The notes under the pieces were generated by a model, which saw nothing but the letters and a program-made list of their open reading frames with translations, made no database searches and was not told the DNA's origin. 64,000 nucleotides of DNA from Puccinellia tenuiflora (Eukaryota > Streptophyta > Magnoliopsida > Poales > Poaceae). This document shows, piece after piece, positions 1-9,310 of the stretch. How positions within the stretch are numbered: the first letter of the stretch is position 1; every line of letters begins with the position of its first letter. The stretch covers positions 2,225,002-2,289,001 of the forward strand of contig QRDG01000473.1 in the NCBI GenBank assembly GCA_012064385.1, read 5' to 3'. The position numbers and the translations under genes were made by a program.

Positions 1-425
1 ATTCATGCAACCCAACAACTTACCATCGGGGATACCTGAAAAACACCTTTATAGTCACCCAGTTACGAGATGACGTTTGATGTCCACAAAGTACTTTTCC
101 GGTAAGCGGGAGTAACATAATCTCATGGTCTAAGGAAACTATATTTGACATCTACTTTATTTTGGGTCTGTCCATTATATCATCCCCATGATACAACTCC
201 GTTTATCAAGTGATTCATTAATCCTTGGTTAGGAAACTTCTAACCAACACTTGATCAAATGAACTAGTTACTAGAGGCTTACTAGGGACACTTTTCCGTT
301 TATATTCCACACATGTATTTGTTTCCGTTTAATACACTTATAGCATGGATAATAAACATTTATCCTGAACAGGAAATATGATAAATAATAAACTTTATTA
401 TTGCCTCTAGGGCATATTTCCAACA
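1..425 (-). mobile_element. Copia solo LTR, cut by window edge
   Basis: Inner part of an Angela/BARE-like Copia LTR in minus orientation. It ends on the plus strand with GGGCATATTTCCAACA, which is the LTR start TGTTGGAAATATGCCC on the minus strand. The following TAATC (426-430) is its target duplication, as shown by the complete copy at 48181-49936. The left end lies outside the window. It sits inside the LTR of another Copia element (426-1080). Confidence 0.85.
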
Positions 426-1080
426 TAATCCATATACAATTCCTTGTCTCACGATATTTTACTTGCCCGAGACTTAATCACCAATATGTCCATATCTGAT
501 TAATCTCATTTCCAACAAGTTCTGTTTACTCGTTCCATAGGATAGGATCCTTATGACTAGCTACTTAGTCATATGCTTGCAAGCTTTTGGATGCTATGCT
601 ACCGAGAGGGCCCAGAGATATCTATCCACTGTTTGGACGGACAAATCCCAATCTTGATTCATGTGACCCAACAACCTGCCATTGGAGATACCTGAAAAAC
701 ACCTTTATAATCACCCAGTTATGAAGTGACGTTTGATGTCCACAAAGTATTCCTCTGGTAGACGGGAGTGACATAACCTCATGGTCTAAGGAAACTATAT
801 TTGACATCTATTAAAATGGGCCTGTCCATTATATCATCTCCTATGATATAACTCCGTTTATCTAGTGATTCATAAATCCTTTGTTAGGAAACTTCTAACC
901 AACACTTGATCAAACTAACTAGTTATGAGAGGCTTACTAGGGACACTTTGTCGTTTATATTGCACACATGTATTTGTTTCCGGTTAATACAATTATAGCA
1001 TGGATAATAAACATTTATCATGAACGGGAAATATGATAATTAATAATCTTTATTATTGCCTCTTGGGCATATCTCCAACA
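426..1080 (-). mobile_element. Copia LTR, outer remnant
   Basis: Remaining outer part of an Angela-like LTR after the nested solo LTR. It ends CTTGGGCATATCTCCAACA and is followed by CAAAT (1081-1085), the target duplication seen at both ends of the complete element 31406-50591. It is a near-identical copy of 49937-50591. The body of this element must lie left of the window. The short reading frames inside it are LTR sequence, not genes. Confidence 0.85.
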
Positions 1081-2881
1081 CAAATAAGGTCTACTCATCA
1101 AATAAGGTCTACTATGAGTGAATTGGACCATATTATTCGTACTTGCTTCACAAAAAACACTATTTTTAGCACTTATCAAATTTAATTTTTTATAAATTAT
1201 TTGAAAAATCACTTTTGCACTATTTTTGCCATGCCAAGATACACCTATTTGCCAAATATGGGCATATTATCATGAACTATGCTATGTATATGACAATCAA
1301 CTTAGTTATTTGTCTTGAAACCCATGAATGTTCATACATGATAGTCTTTTCTTGTGAAGATTGTTTCTCGAAAGTTGTCATGTTCCAAATTTTGTGTTTT
1401 ACTAGAACATAGTACACACAAAAGGACCCCATGAGGAAGGAGTGCATTTTTTTTGGAATTATTCTGATTTTTTTTTTTTTTTAAACAAAGTCAAAATGGT
1501 TGATATGGCTATTCATAGAAAGGGGTCGAATATATCAAACTCTTGGTGATTTTCTGGTATAATCACTACTTGTTTATCCTAAAATGTTTTTGAGTATTTA
1601 TTGGACCAACTATCACAAAGTTGTAGTTAAAAATTGATTTACTTTCTGGAAAAGTTATAAGTCGTTTAAATGGCTCAAAGTATCTAGAAAGCGAGAAAAT
1701 TGATTTTTTTTAGAATTGTCCATCAAATATGGTCTAATTTGCGTGAAAATTGGATTTGCACCATTTTTCCCAATAATATTTATACTTGCTTCATGAAAAT
1801 CTATTTTTTATGATAGAAAATGGAAAATAATATTGTTATTAATAATTTGGAAATTCACTTTGACACTATTATTTGGCAGGCCAACAAATGGTCTACTTTA
1901 AGTGAAAATTTGTTTTGCAATTTTTTCAGAATATTCTGTATACTTGCTTCATAAAAAAGTATATTTTTTACGCTAAGAAAATGAAAAAAAATATTATTAT
2001 AAATAATTTGAAACTTTACTTTGATTATTGTTTGCCATGCCAATATATACCTATTTTCCCAAATATGGTCAAATAATCATGAACCATGCCGTGGGTATGG
2101 CCAGCAACTTGGTTATTTGGTTTGAAAGTCGTGAATGTTCATACATAATAGTCTTTTCGGAAAAGACTTGCTACCCCCATGGGTAGCTACACACCCTAAG
2201 TTTGACCCAAAAGTCAACAAAAAAGTCAACTATGAAAAAAAGCTAAAAATGACGACAAAAAAATATTTTACTAGGAAAACAAGCTAAAACGGATACATAC
2301 GGCTTGCATCTCCGTATAACGCATGGGTGTGTAGCTACCCATGCGGGTAGCAAATTGTCTCTCATAGTCTTTTTTGTGAAGACTTATTCCCAAAAGTTGT
2401 CATATTCCAAATTTGGTAATTCTAGCAACTAGTACACATAAAAGGACTCCCCGAGAAATGATAGCATTTTTTGAAGTGGTCTCCATTTCCTTTGATTGTT
2501 TTCAAAATAGAGTCAAAATGGTTATCACAGCTATTCATAGAAAGGAGTTGAATATTTTAAAACTCTTGGTGAGTCTATGATATAATCACTACTTTGGTAT
2601 CTTAAAACTAATTTTGCAATTTATGGAATATAATTATCACGCACTTATAGTTCAATTTTGTCACTTTCGTAAAATCAAAATAAAATCATTTAAATGGGCG
2701 AAATAACTAGAATGCGAGAAAATCATAATTTTGGGAATTGTACATGAAAAATCATAATTTTGGGAATTGTGTAAAATTGGAGTGCTGCCATTTTACATCA
2801 TATTCATTGCAACGGATTAGAAAACCATTTAGATACTTTGAAAATAAAAAATGATATTTTTATAAATAGTTAAAAAATCAG
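1081..2881. repeat. AT-rich ~645-bp tandem repeat array, copy 1 flank
   Basis: Degenerate tandem repeat. Landmark phrases such as CACTTTGACACTATT, GCCATGCCAAGATACACC and CATAGAAAGGGGTCGAAT recur about every 640-660 bp (near 1210, 1856, 2016 and 2880, allowing for the 206-bp MITE at 2158). The step from 1856 to 2016 is a partial unit. Short reading frames here are not conserved between repeats, so I see no gene. Homologous arrays lie beside the other three ADH genes. Confidence 0.7.
2158..2363. mobile_element. Mutator-type MITE
   Basis: An insert of about 206 bp absent from the homologous places in copies 2 and 3. The ends are long imperfect inverted repeats: GCTACCCCCATGGGTAGCTA on the left mirrors TAGCTACCCATGCGGGTAGC on the right, continuing into CACACCC. 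It is flanked by a 9-10-bp duplication, (A)TAGTCTTTT, at 2149-2157 and 2365-2373. Length, inverted repeats and 9-bp-class duplication fit a non-autonomous Mutator-like MITE. No coding capacity. Confidence 0.8.
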
Positions 2882-2893
2882 TTTGGCATTATT

Positions 2894-3038
2894 GTTTTTT
2901 TTTAAGAAATGTAGTAGGGAATCTCCTACATCATTTTTTAATAATAAGAACCTAAATATGCATCCATCGAGGACTTGAACATGAATGGTTGGGTTGTACA
3001 TTCACTTTCCAAACGAAGTGAGCTAGACTCACTATTTT
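2894..3038 (-). mobile_element. tRNA-derived SINE, copy 1 flank
   Basis: A segment of about 145 bp flanked by the 12-bp direct repeat TTTGGCATTATT (2882-2893 and 3039-3050). Read on the minus strand it opens with tRNA-like promoter boxes (GTCTAGCTCACTTCGTTTGG, then GTTCAAGTCCTCG) and ends in ACATTTCTTAAAAAAAAA. This is SINE architecture: Pol III head, short body, A-rich tail, target duplication. The same insertion is present at the same place in all four ADH flanks. Confidence 0.75.
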
Positions 3039-3050
3039 TTTGGCATTATT

Positions 3051-4239
3051 ATTTAGTAAAAGGAACTTCTGGCCAGCAAGTGAACCTATTATATTATAAA
3101 AAAATGATGCATTCCCGTAGATTTTTCTTTAAAAAAAGCATCCTTCTACATCCATACATTTGTTTTCTGAAAATCGTTTATGATTGCCACTTACATCACA
3201 CACACCCTTTTGTTTGGTAAAATTGTATGCAATGCATCACATTTTACTCCTTTTGGAATTTTTAAACTTAGAATTTCAAAAATCATTTTACCCTATTGTT
3301 TATTATGGTACATGGTGCACTTGTGGCAATAACGGACCCATTATGACCAATATTCTTTTATTGTGCATTGCCACAAATTTTGAAACCTTGTCTGGTTGCC
3401 TTCTACATTGCCCATCTTTTATTTTTCAAAAACCGTGTGTGGTTGCATCCCATACCATTTTATTTTTTTTAACCGTGCGAGATATCCGAACGTTACACAC
3501 GTTTTTTCTTGACGAATATGCAACGACCATGTTTTTACATGATTGGTAAAATGATATGCGATTGGGGGGGGGGGGGGGGTATTAAATTGTCTGATCGTTA
3601 CTAGTGATCCTAGTTGATCATCTCTGCAATCATATTTTGGTGTCATATTTTTTCTTTTAATTGTTTGATTGTGTGCTTAATCAATTTATTGGTCGACTCT
3701 AGACATGTTGTTATGAACTAGGTGTACTGGTATATGCTTGATTTCCTTAATATTGCCCTTTAGAAAAACAATTAAGCCCTAAACCTACCTCTCTTTTGAA
3801 AGAATCCAATATCAGTCTACGTTATGTTGCTAGTGCAATAGGTGAGGATTGCAACTCGATTTGAGCCTACCAAAAACCCGCTTTCCACAATAAACCGAAA
3901 ACTTCACAACTGTATGGAAAATATAAGGCTTTCTGCAAAATGCAAAAAAACTGAAATGAAAAATAGAAGAACTCGTTTGAAAATATGCAGGGGGAGACGT
4001 CGTTATTAAAGAGTAGACAAACTGTTGAACTGTGCTAGATTGCCATGTACACACTTACTAGAAGCCAAGATGCGATACGCTGAAAATAATGGCCAAATGG
4101 TAGCGTGAACACAAAGCATAGAGTTGTTCGTTGTTTGTACAGATCCGCATCTCCTGACTAGCTAGTACATTATGTCTCAAAGGAAAAAACTTATTTATTC
4201 TCCTAAAGCACCGAGGGATATAACAATGGAAGAGGTCAT
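3051..4239. other. Downstream intergenic region of copy 1, no gene seen
   Basis: AT-rich sequence homologous to 12214-13559 and 52329-53553 and more distantly to 59556-60284. It includes a run of 16 G at 3564-3579. From about 4064 it is the outer copy of a tandem duplication of the ADH 3' end. Reading frames seen here shift or break between the homologous flanks, which argues against coding. Confidence 0.6.
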
Positions 4240-4284
4240 TTACTCGCCCATCCTCATGACACATCGCAGTCCTTCCCCCTTTAG
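4240..4284 (-). pseudogene. Remnant of ADH last exon downstream of copy 1
   Basis: On the minus strand this reads LKGEGLRCVMRMGE followed by TAA, the C-terminus of ADH, although the functional copy 1 stop lies about 200 bp further right at 4439-4441. It belongs to a tandem duplication of the last codons plus 3' flank. The terminal RMGE matches the real C-terminus of copy 4, not the RMDE of copies 1-3, so the duplication is older than the split of the copies. Confidence 0.8.
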
Positions 4285-4438
4285 CACAATACGCAGAGCT
4301 GTTCGTTCTCTGTGATCACAGAGATGAACACCACATGCTTATCTCACGACTAGTACGTTATTATACACAATGGGAAATCTCTAAAAAAAAGATCGTTCTG
4401 AAGCACCAACTCTTGAAATGGCCGAGAAGAGGCGATCT

Positions 4439-6712
4439 CTACTCGTCCATCCTCATGACGCAGCGCAGTCCCTCCCCCTTGAGCATGAGGTCGAACGCGG
4501 TGTTGATCTGCGAGAATGGCACGCTGTGCGTGATGAACTTCTCCAGCTCCAGCTCCTTCCTCATGTACATCTCCACGACCTCAGGGAGGTCGGTGCGCGG
4601 CTTGTAGTTGCCGAAGAAGGTGCCTTTCAGTGTCTTCTCGCTGAGAAAGTTCATCGGCTGGGTCTTGAACACGTCCTCCTTGTGAGGGACGCCCACCAGC
4701 ACGGCCACGCCCCACCCCTGCATCGATCCAACAGATTCCATGATTCAGTTTAAAAAAGGATAGGCATTGCTCACAATGATCATAGGAGTACAGATTGTGG
4801 AATGAAAAAGTATATTACATCGCTGACGCATTCGAAGGCGGAAATCATGGCGTTGATGTTGCCAGTACACTCGACGGCGCTGTCAACTCCACCATTTGTC
4901 ATCTCAACCAGCACCTGATCATCATTGAACAATGAGTTTTTGGGCCCAAGGTTGCGTATGTCATGAACAAAGGGAGAACTGCGTGCTGATTGAAAGTAAA
5001 CAAACCTCTTGCACGGGCTTGGTGTAGTCCTTTGGGTTCACAAAGTCAGTGCATCCAAATTTCTTAGCTGAAAAATGACAGACATGTTGGTTCAGTTTCA
5101 GTGTGCTATCAAACAACATTTACTAACATGTCCTTGTGTTTACATCAGACAAATTTTACCTTGCTCGTATTTAGCAGGGTTCAAGTCCACACCAATGATC
5201 CTTGATGCCCCAGCCATCTTGGCCCCTTCCATGGCCTGATCATTTCGAACAAAAATATATCAATTAGTCTTAGTTAAAATATAATGTCAGCAACCTGCAA
5301 TAATATATTGTGCAAGATACTGATCATAGTGTCACTTACAGCAAGGCCTACAGCTCCAAGACCGAATATTGCCACCGTTGAACCCTTCTTCGGTTTCGCG
5401 ACATTTAGCGTGGCACCAAGTCCTGAAGAAAAATGACATTTCATCAACTAAACGAGGCATCCCAAACTTATTGTTTTATTTGGGAATACTAGTATTAGGA
5501 GCCATATCTTACCAGTTGAGATACCGCAGCTGAGAACACAAACTTTGTCAAGGGGCGCCTCTGGGTTGATCTTCGCAAGGCACCCGACATGGATCACGGT
5601 GTACTCACTGAAGGTGGAGGTACCGACGAAGTGGAAGATCGGTTTCCCATTGATCGTAAAGCGGGACTGTCCGTCACCGATCATCACACCACGATCAACA
5701 TTGATCCTGAGGAGGTCACACAGGTTGCTCTCCTCCGACTTGCAATGGGCACACTCCTTGCACTCACCAGTGAACACCGGGAGGACATGATCACCTGGGA
5801 CAAGCTCAGTCACACCCTCTCCGACGCTCTCGACAATCCTGTGAGGAGGAAGTAATTTTGGGAAACGGTTTTTATAACAGATAAACTATGAAGATCAAAC
5901 ATAATATTCATTGAAATGCAGAAAAGAGACACTTGTCAAGGAAATTAGTGAACCCAAATAGATCACAAAATTATTAATATATTCAGTTATCTGATTTAAT
6001 AATAATGTGTACAGAAGTAATTAGGAGATATACCATATTGTTCCACCAAGCACTTTATGTGAGCTTGTGTTCTATCCCATGGCACTAAAATTTGGACACT
6101 TGCTGTATATTGTTATCAATCCAATACTAGTGACAAATCAGGACTTAGGATGACTATAACTACAAGCGAGCATGAATAAACTAGAATTTAGGAGTCAAGA
6201 TTCCACAAAGCAACACTGTAACAGAATAAGATAGAGACAGAGAGGCAGAAGTGTGATGCGTACCCTCCAGCTTCATGGCCTAAGATCCTAGGGAAAACAG
6301 GAGTTTGCCCCTGCAGAAATCCAAGCAGAACATCACCATTTTAATTAGCCGCTGATCCTTTGCTCCCGTTACCCAATTGAAACCACCAAACTATGAGATA
6401 ACAAACAATTATGGATACCTTGGCCTCCCAGAAGTAGACATCGGTATGGCAGAGGGCGGTATAGAGAATCTTGACACGCACTTCCATGGCCTGCGGCGGC
6501 GCCACTTCCACCTCCTCGATCGACAGCGGCTTCCCGGCCTCCCATGCCACCGCCGCTGCAGGTACCCAAGAACAAAACCAGTTAGCCCTCCATTACTCCC
6601 AACAATTCTTCCAGAGTTCCTTCGCACACCAAATCACCAATCAAACATATGTAACAAGCTATTATTTCAAGCACTAACCTCTGCACTTGATCACCTTCCC
6701 GGCGGTCGCCAT
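4439..6712 (-). CDS. ADH1: Alcohol dehydrogenase 1, copy 1 (nine exons, 379 aa)
   Basis: Zinc- and NAD-dependent class P alcohol dehydrogenase, a cytosolic homodimer that reduces acetaldehyde to ethanol and regenerates NAD+ in low oxygen. Exons on the minus strand: 6679-6712, 6419-6555, 6264-6310, 5513-5838, 5340-5422, 5160-5235, 5006-5067, 4819-4914, 4439-4717. All introns are GT-AG and the phases join to 379 codons plus TAG, the usual length. Catalytic zinc ligands are C47, H69 (GHEAGG) and C177. Structural zinc cysteines are 99, 102, 105 and 113. The nucleotide-fold motif GLGAVG is at 202-207, with D226 as the NAD ribose contact. The last exon joins what maize Adh1 splits in two. The start ATG is the only one in frame before exon 2 and is followed by MATAGKVIKC. 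The upstream part resembles copy 2 and the rest copy 3, so the gene looks like a recombinant. Identification is certain at family level. The choice of ADH1 over ADH2/3 is by resemblance. Confidence 0.95.
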
Positions 6713-6827
6713 TGCTGTTGTCGCTAGCTCAAGAACTCAAAGACAAAGATCGATCCTTGTTGCTGTGTCTACTTTGCAGTACGTTGATTAAACGTTGGTG
6801 AGGAAGAAAGGGGAGGCGAGCCCTGTG

Positions 6828-6835
6828 TATATATA
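6828..6835 (-). promoter_or_regulatory. TATA box of ADH copy 1
   Basis: TATATATA within GTATATATAC, 116-123 bp upstream of the ATG. That leaves a leader of about 90 nt if transcription starts near 6800, comparable to grass Adh1. The box and its flanks (CCAGCATCAG...AGGGCTCGCC on the minus strand) are conserved in all four copies. Confidence 0.8.
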
Positions 6836-7086
6836 CTGATGCTGGATGAATTATCAAGTTATTAAGGTTAGCTTGGAATGCAAGAGGGGAATAAGAAGGA
6901 TTTTTTTTCCTGGAGAAGGTAACCGAAACAGGGGATGCCGGCACAAGCTGCTGCTTCTGTTCGTCCGCGGCTCTGTCTGCTTGTGTGTCCGCCGGTTTGT
7001 TGTGACTTGATCAAGGGGCTATAGGTCAACGGCAGTAAAAAAAAGATTAAAAACTAGCGGCAAGGCATGGGGAGAGCTGACTTGGA

Positions 7087-7102
7087 GACCAAAACCGGGG
7101 CA
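7087..7102 (-). promoter_or_regulatory. Putative anaerobic response element, copy 1
   Basis: The minus strand reads TGCCCCGGTTTTGGTC. The maize Adh1 anaerobic response element combines a GC motif and a GGTTT motif and contains GCCCCGGTTT. The site lies about 255 bp upstream of the TATA box and is kept in the other three promoters although the surrounding DNA has diverged. Function is inferred from motif and conservation only. Confidence 0.6.
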
Positions 7103-7451
7103 GGCTTCAGTATGACCATGAGAAACTAACTATGAAAAACAACATCGAGTCCTCTCTCGACGTTTTGCAACGGGCGTCGCCTTGCTAGAAGAATATACCC
7201 TCTGCATATGCCGGTTTAGTGCATGGGTGCTGGATTAGTCAGTTTCTATTTTACTTTTCTCTGGAAAGATTCATAAGCCTCTAGAATACGAATATGGGTT
7301 ATGCCCCCCAAAGGTGAAAGGGCATCATGAGAAGAAACACAAGGACGACTGAGATTTAATCTGACTAGGGGCCAAGCCAACTAAGTTCGGCTCGAGCCAA
7401 GCCTAGAAGCCTGAAAAATATTTAGCCGAGCCGGATCGTGAGTCAAAAATA

Positions 7452-7522
7452 TGTGGTCACTAGTATTTGAACCTGGGTCTCCCAAGCTGAGACATAGGAA
7501 GCATGGCCATTGGGCTACATCT
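7452..7522 (-). other. tRNA-like sequence in left arm of Mutator-like element
   Basis: The minus strand contains TAGCCCAATGG (A-box-like) and, about 40 bp later, GACCCAGGTTCAAATAC (B-box-like). The stems do not pair well enough for a working tRNA, so I call it a tRNA-like relic. A sister copy lies in the opposite arm in opposite orientation. Confidence 0.5.
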
Positions 7523-7539
7523 AGTTGTATATCTATCAT

Positions 7540-8130
7540 CTTTGGGACATGTCGACCCTTATGAAACACTCCTAGATATGTTCCATGTTGTGGGATCCAC
7601 ATGATAGTTTTAGCTCAAGTTGTCTAGTATGTCATATAGTTCTAGGTTAAGATGGATCCACATGATAGTTTTAGGTCAAGTTGTCTAGTATGTTATATAG
7701 TTCTAGGTAAAGATGGCTAGGAGTTTTGCATGTGGGTCCACATGTCAAAAAGGTGGTAGATACATACATATATGACCTACTAGACATCTGGTCCCACATG
7801 CACGAGACCTAGACAGTTTGACCTAGAACTAGCACGTGGGTCTCACAAAATGCAACATAGATAGGAGTGTTGCATGTGGATCCATATGTCCCAAAGGTTA
7901 TAGATATACGACTAGATGGCTATGAGTGTTGTATGTGGGTCCACATGTCCCCCGGATGTGCTACGTCAAGATGGTTAGAGGTTTTGCATGTGGGACATCC
8001 AGGGGACATGTGGACCCATCTTGACCTAGTACATCCGGGGGACATGTGGACCCACATGCAACACTCATATCCATCTAGTTGTATATCTACAACTTTTTGG
8101 GACATGTGGACCCACATTTGGGACATGTGG
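7540..8130. repeat. Inverted and direct short repeats inside the Mutator-like element
   Basis: Words such as GGGACATGTGGACCCACATG, TGCATGTGGGTCCACATGTC and CATCTAGTTGTATATCTA recur many times in both orientations over about 600 bp. The stretch can fold into long hairpins. The two overlapping reading frames on opposite strands here translate this repeat and are not genes. Confidence 0.7.
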
Positions 8131-9083
8131 ACCCAAACTAGGCATGAATGCAACGTTATTTTGCATTTTGGCAATGTTTTATATATTTTTAATTTTCAAT
8201 ACAAAAATGCCGGGAATAATGGCAAATTGATAATTATGTGAATTTGGAGGTTGGATATTGTCTCATCAACTTCAATCCACACCTATATAGGAATATTATG
8301 ATCAAATCTAACTTCTCGAGTGGTCCCATCGTATAGTATCATAGATTTTTGACGAACCCTGGTGACTTTTGTGTCATGTGTCCTCTACCCCTTGGACTGG
8401 CGTCGAAATGGGTAGACCAATTGGTTTTGCTCATTGACTATGTAATGGTGGGCCATAAAATCTAAAATGGAGTCTCAGTTGTCACAAAATTCGATGCACG
8501 TGCCAGAATGCCCTTTTTCGGCACATTCATTGAGAAAAAAATAAAAAATTTGTTGGAGTTGTCAAAAAATAAAACTTCTTATCAGGGATTTCTAATTTGG
8601 TTATAATACACTACGGAAAAAATAAAGGTTCATTTCGAGCAGGTCAGAAATCCACTTTGGAACCAGACCTCACCTACTCCTGCTCAAATAAAAAAATCAG
8701 AAAAAATAGTAAAATATGTCAAAAAATTCTGAATTTTTTTGGTGATGCATGTTTTCGACATACATGTCAAATTTTGTGACGAAATGATATTTCTGCTGAT
8801 CTGTAAAAAAGACAAAATCACTGCTCTGAAAACATTTTTCGAAATCTCAATTTGGTCATTAGATTTGTCTTTTTTGCATAGAGCCGAATTTTTTTTATTT
8901 CATCACGAAATTTTGCACGAATGTTAAAAACATGTTTATGTTAACCACCAAATTTTTTTAGAAATTTTTAAATGATTTACTATTTGTTTCGATTTTTTAA
9001 ATGGCCAGGAGCAGGTGTGCTCGGGAGCCAAAACGCCTCACCCAAATAGTATTCTATAAGATGCATTATTCAACACAGAGATT

Positions 9084-9155
9084 AAGTTAGCTCAGCGGTA
9101 TGACTCCTTGTGCTGCATGCGTGTGACCCAGGTTCAAATCTCGACAGCCACCAAT
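9084..9155 (+). other. tRNA-like sequence in right arm of Mutator-like element
   Basis: The plus strand reads TTAGCTCAGCGGTATGAC (a good A box) and CCCAGGTTCAAATCTCGAC (B-box-like) about 40 bp later, with CCACCA downstream. The T stem and acceptor stem do not pair convincingly, so a functional tRNA is unlikely. It is the inverted counterpart of the left-arm sequence. Confidence 0.55.
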
Positions 9156-9310
9156 TAGTTTCATTTTTTCTCCGCTCCCCAAGACTGGCTCAATCTTTCC
9201 CAGACTCGGCTCAAGCCGAGCCGAACTAAATTGGCTAAAAAAAGTTCGGCTCGGTACGGTTATGCGATTGTGAGATTTGGGGGCCTATGGAAGCATTGCC
9301 CTACGAATAT

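Larger units (their letters stand above)
7296..9301. mobile_element. Mutator-like DNA transposon, non-autonomous, 2.0 kb
   Basis: The flanks carry a perfect 9-bp duplication TACGAATAT (7287-7295 and 9302-9310), and the empty site survives upstream of copy 2 near 30245-30255. The ends are imperfect inverted repeats: GGGTTATGCC... on the left and, on the reverse strand, GGGCAATGCTTCC... on the right, both followed by CCCCCAAA. Inner inverted segments share GTTCGGCTCGAGCC-like and TTTGAACCTGGGTC words. A 9-bp duplication is the Mutator hallmark. No transposase is visible. The longest open frames (7867-8241 and 7920-8174) are translations of an internal repeat. Confidence 0.75.

Noticed and set aside
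1215..1412. Small ORF repeated at 10505-10798 and 50714-50911
   Set aside because: Part of the AT-rich 645-bp repeat; length and frame vary between copies and no other repeat unit keeps it open.
3184..3549. 121-codon frame with homologues at 12351 and 52471
   Set aside because: Homologous flank sequence, but the frame shifts between copies and is lost near copy 4, so no coding constraint is visible.
4418..4753. Plus-strand reading frames opposite the ADH last exon (also 13874, 53649, 60797)
   Set aside because: They are antisense shadows of the conserved, GC-rich ADH exon and change with every paralog.
5545..5855. Plus-strand frames opposite ADH exon 4 (also 15410, 54822, 61773)
   Set aside because: They mirror the coding constraint on the minus strand and have no start context or domain.
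6369..6727. Four overlapping frames on both strands around ADH exons 1-2
   Set aside because: GC-rich exon 2 opens all frames; only the minus frame continuing WEAGKPLSIEEVEV has splice sites and homology.
7867..8241. 124-codon frame with a repeated CMWVHMSP-like pattern
   Set aside because: It is a translation of the short inverted repeat in the Mutator-like element, and the opposite strand has a similar frame.
9084..9155. Functional tRNA gene
   Set aside because: A and B boxes are present, but the acceptor and T stems do not pair and there is a mirrored relic in the other arm of the transposon.
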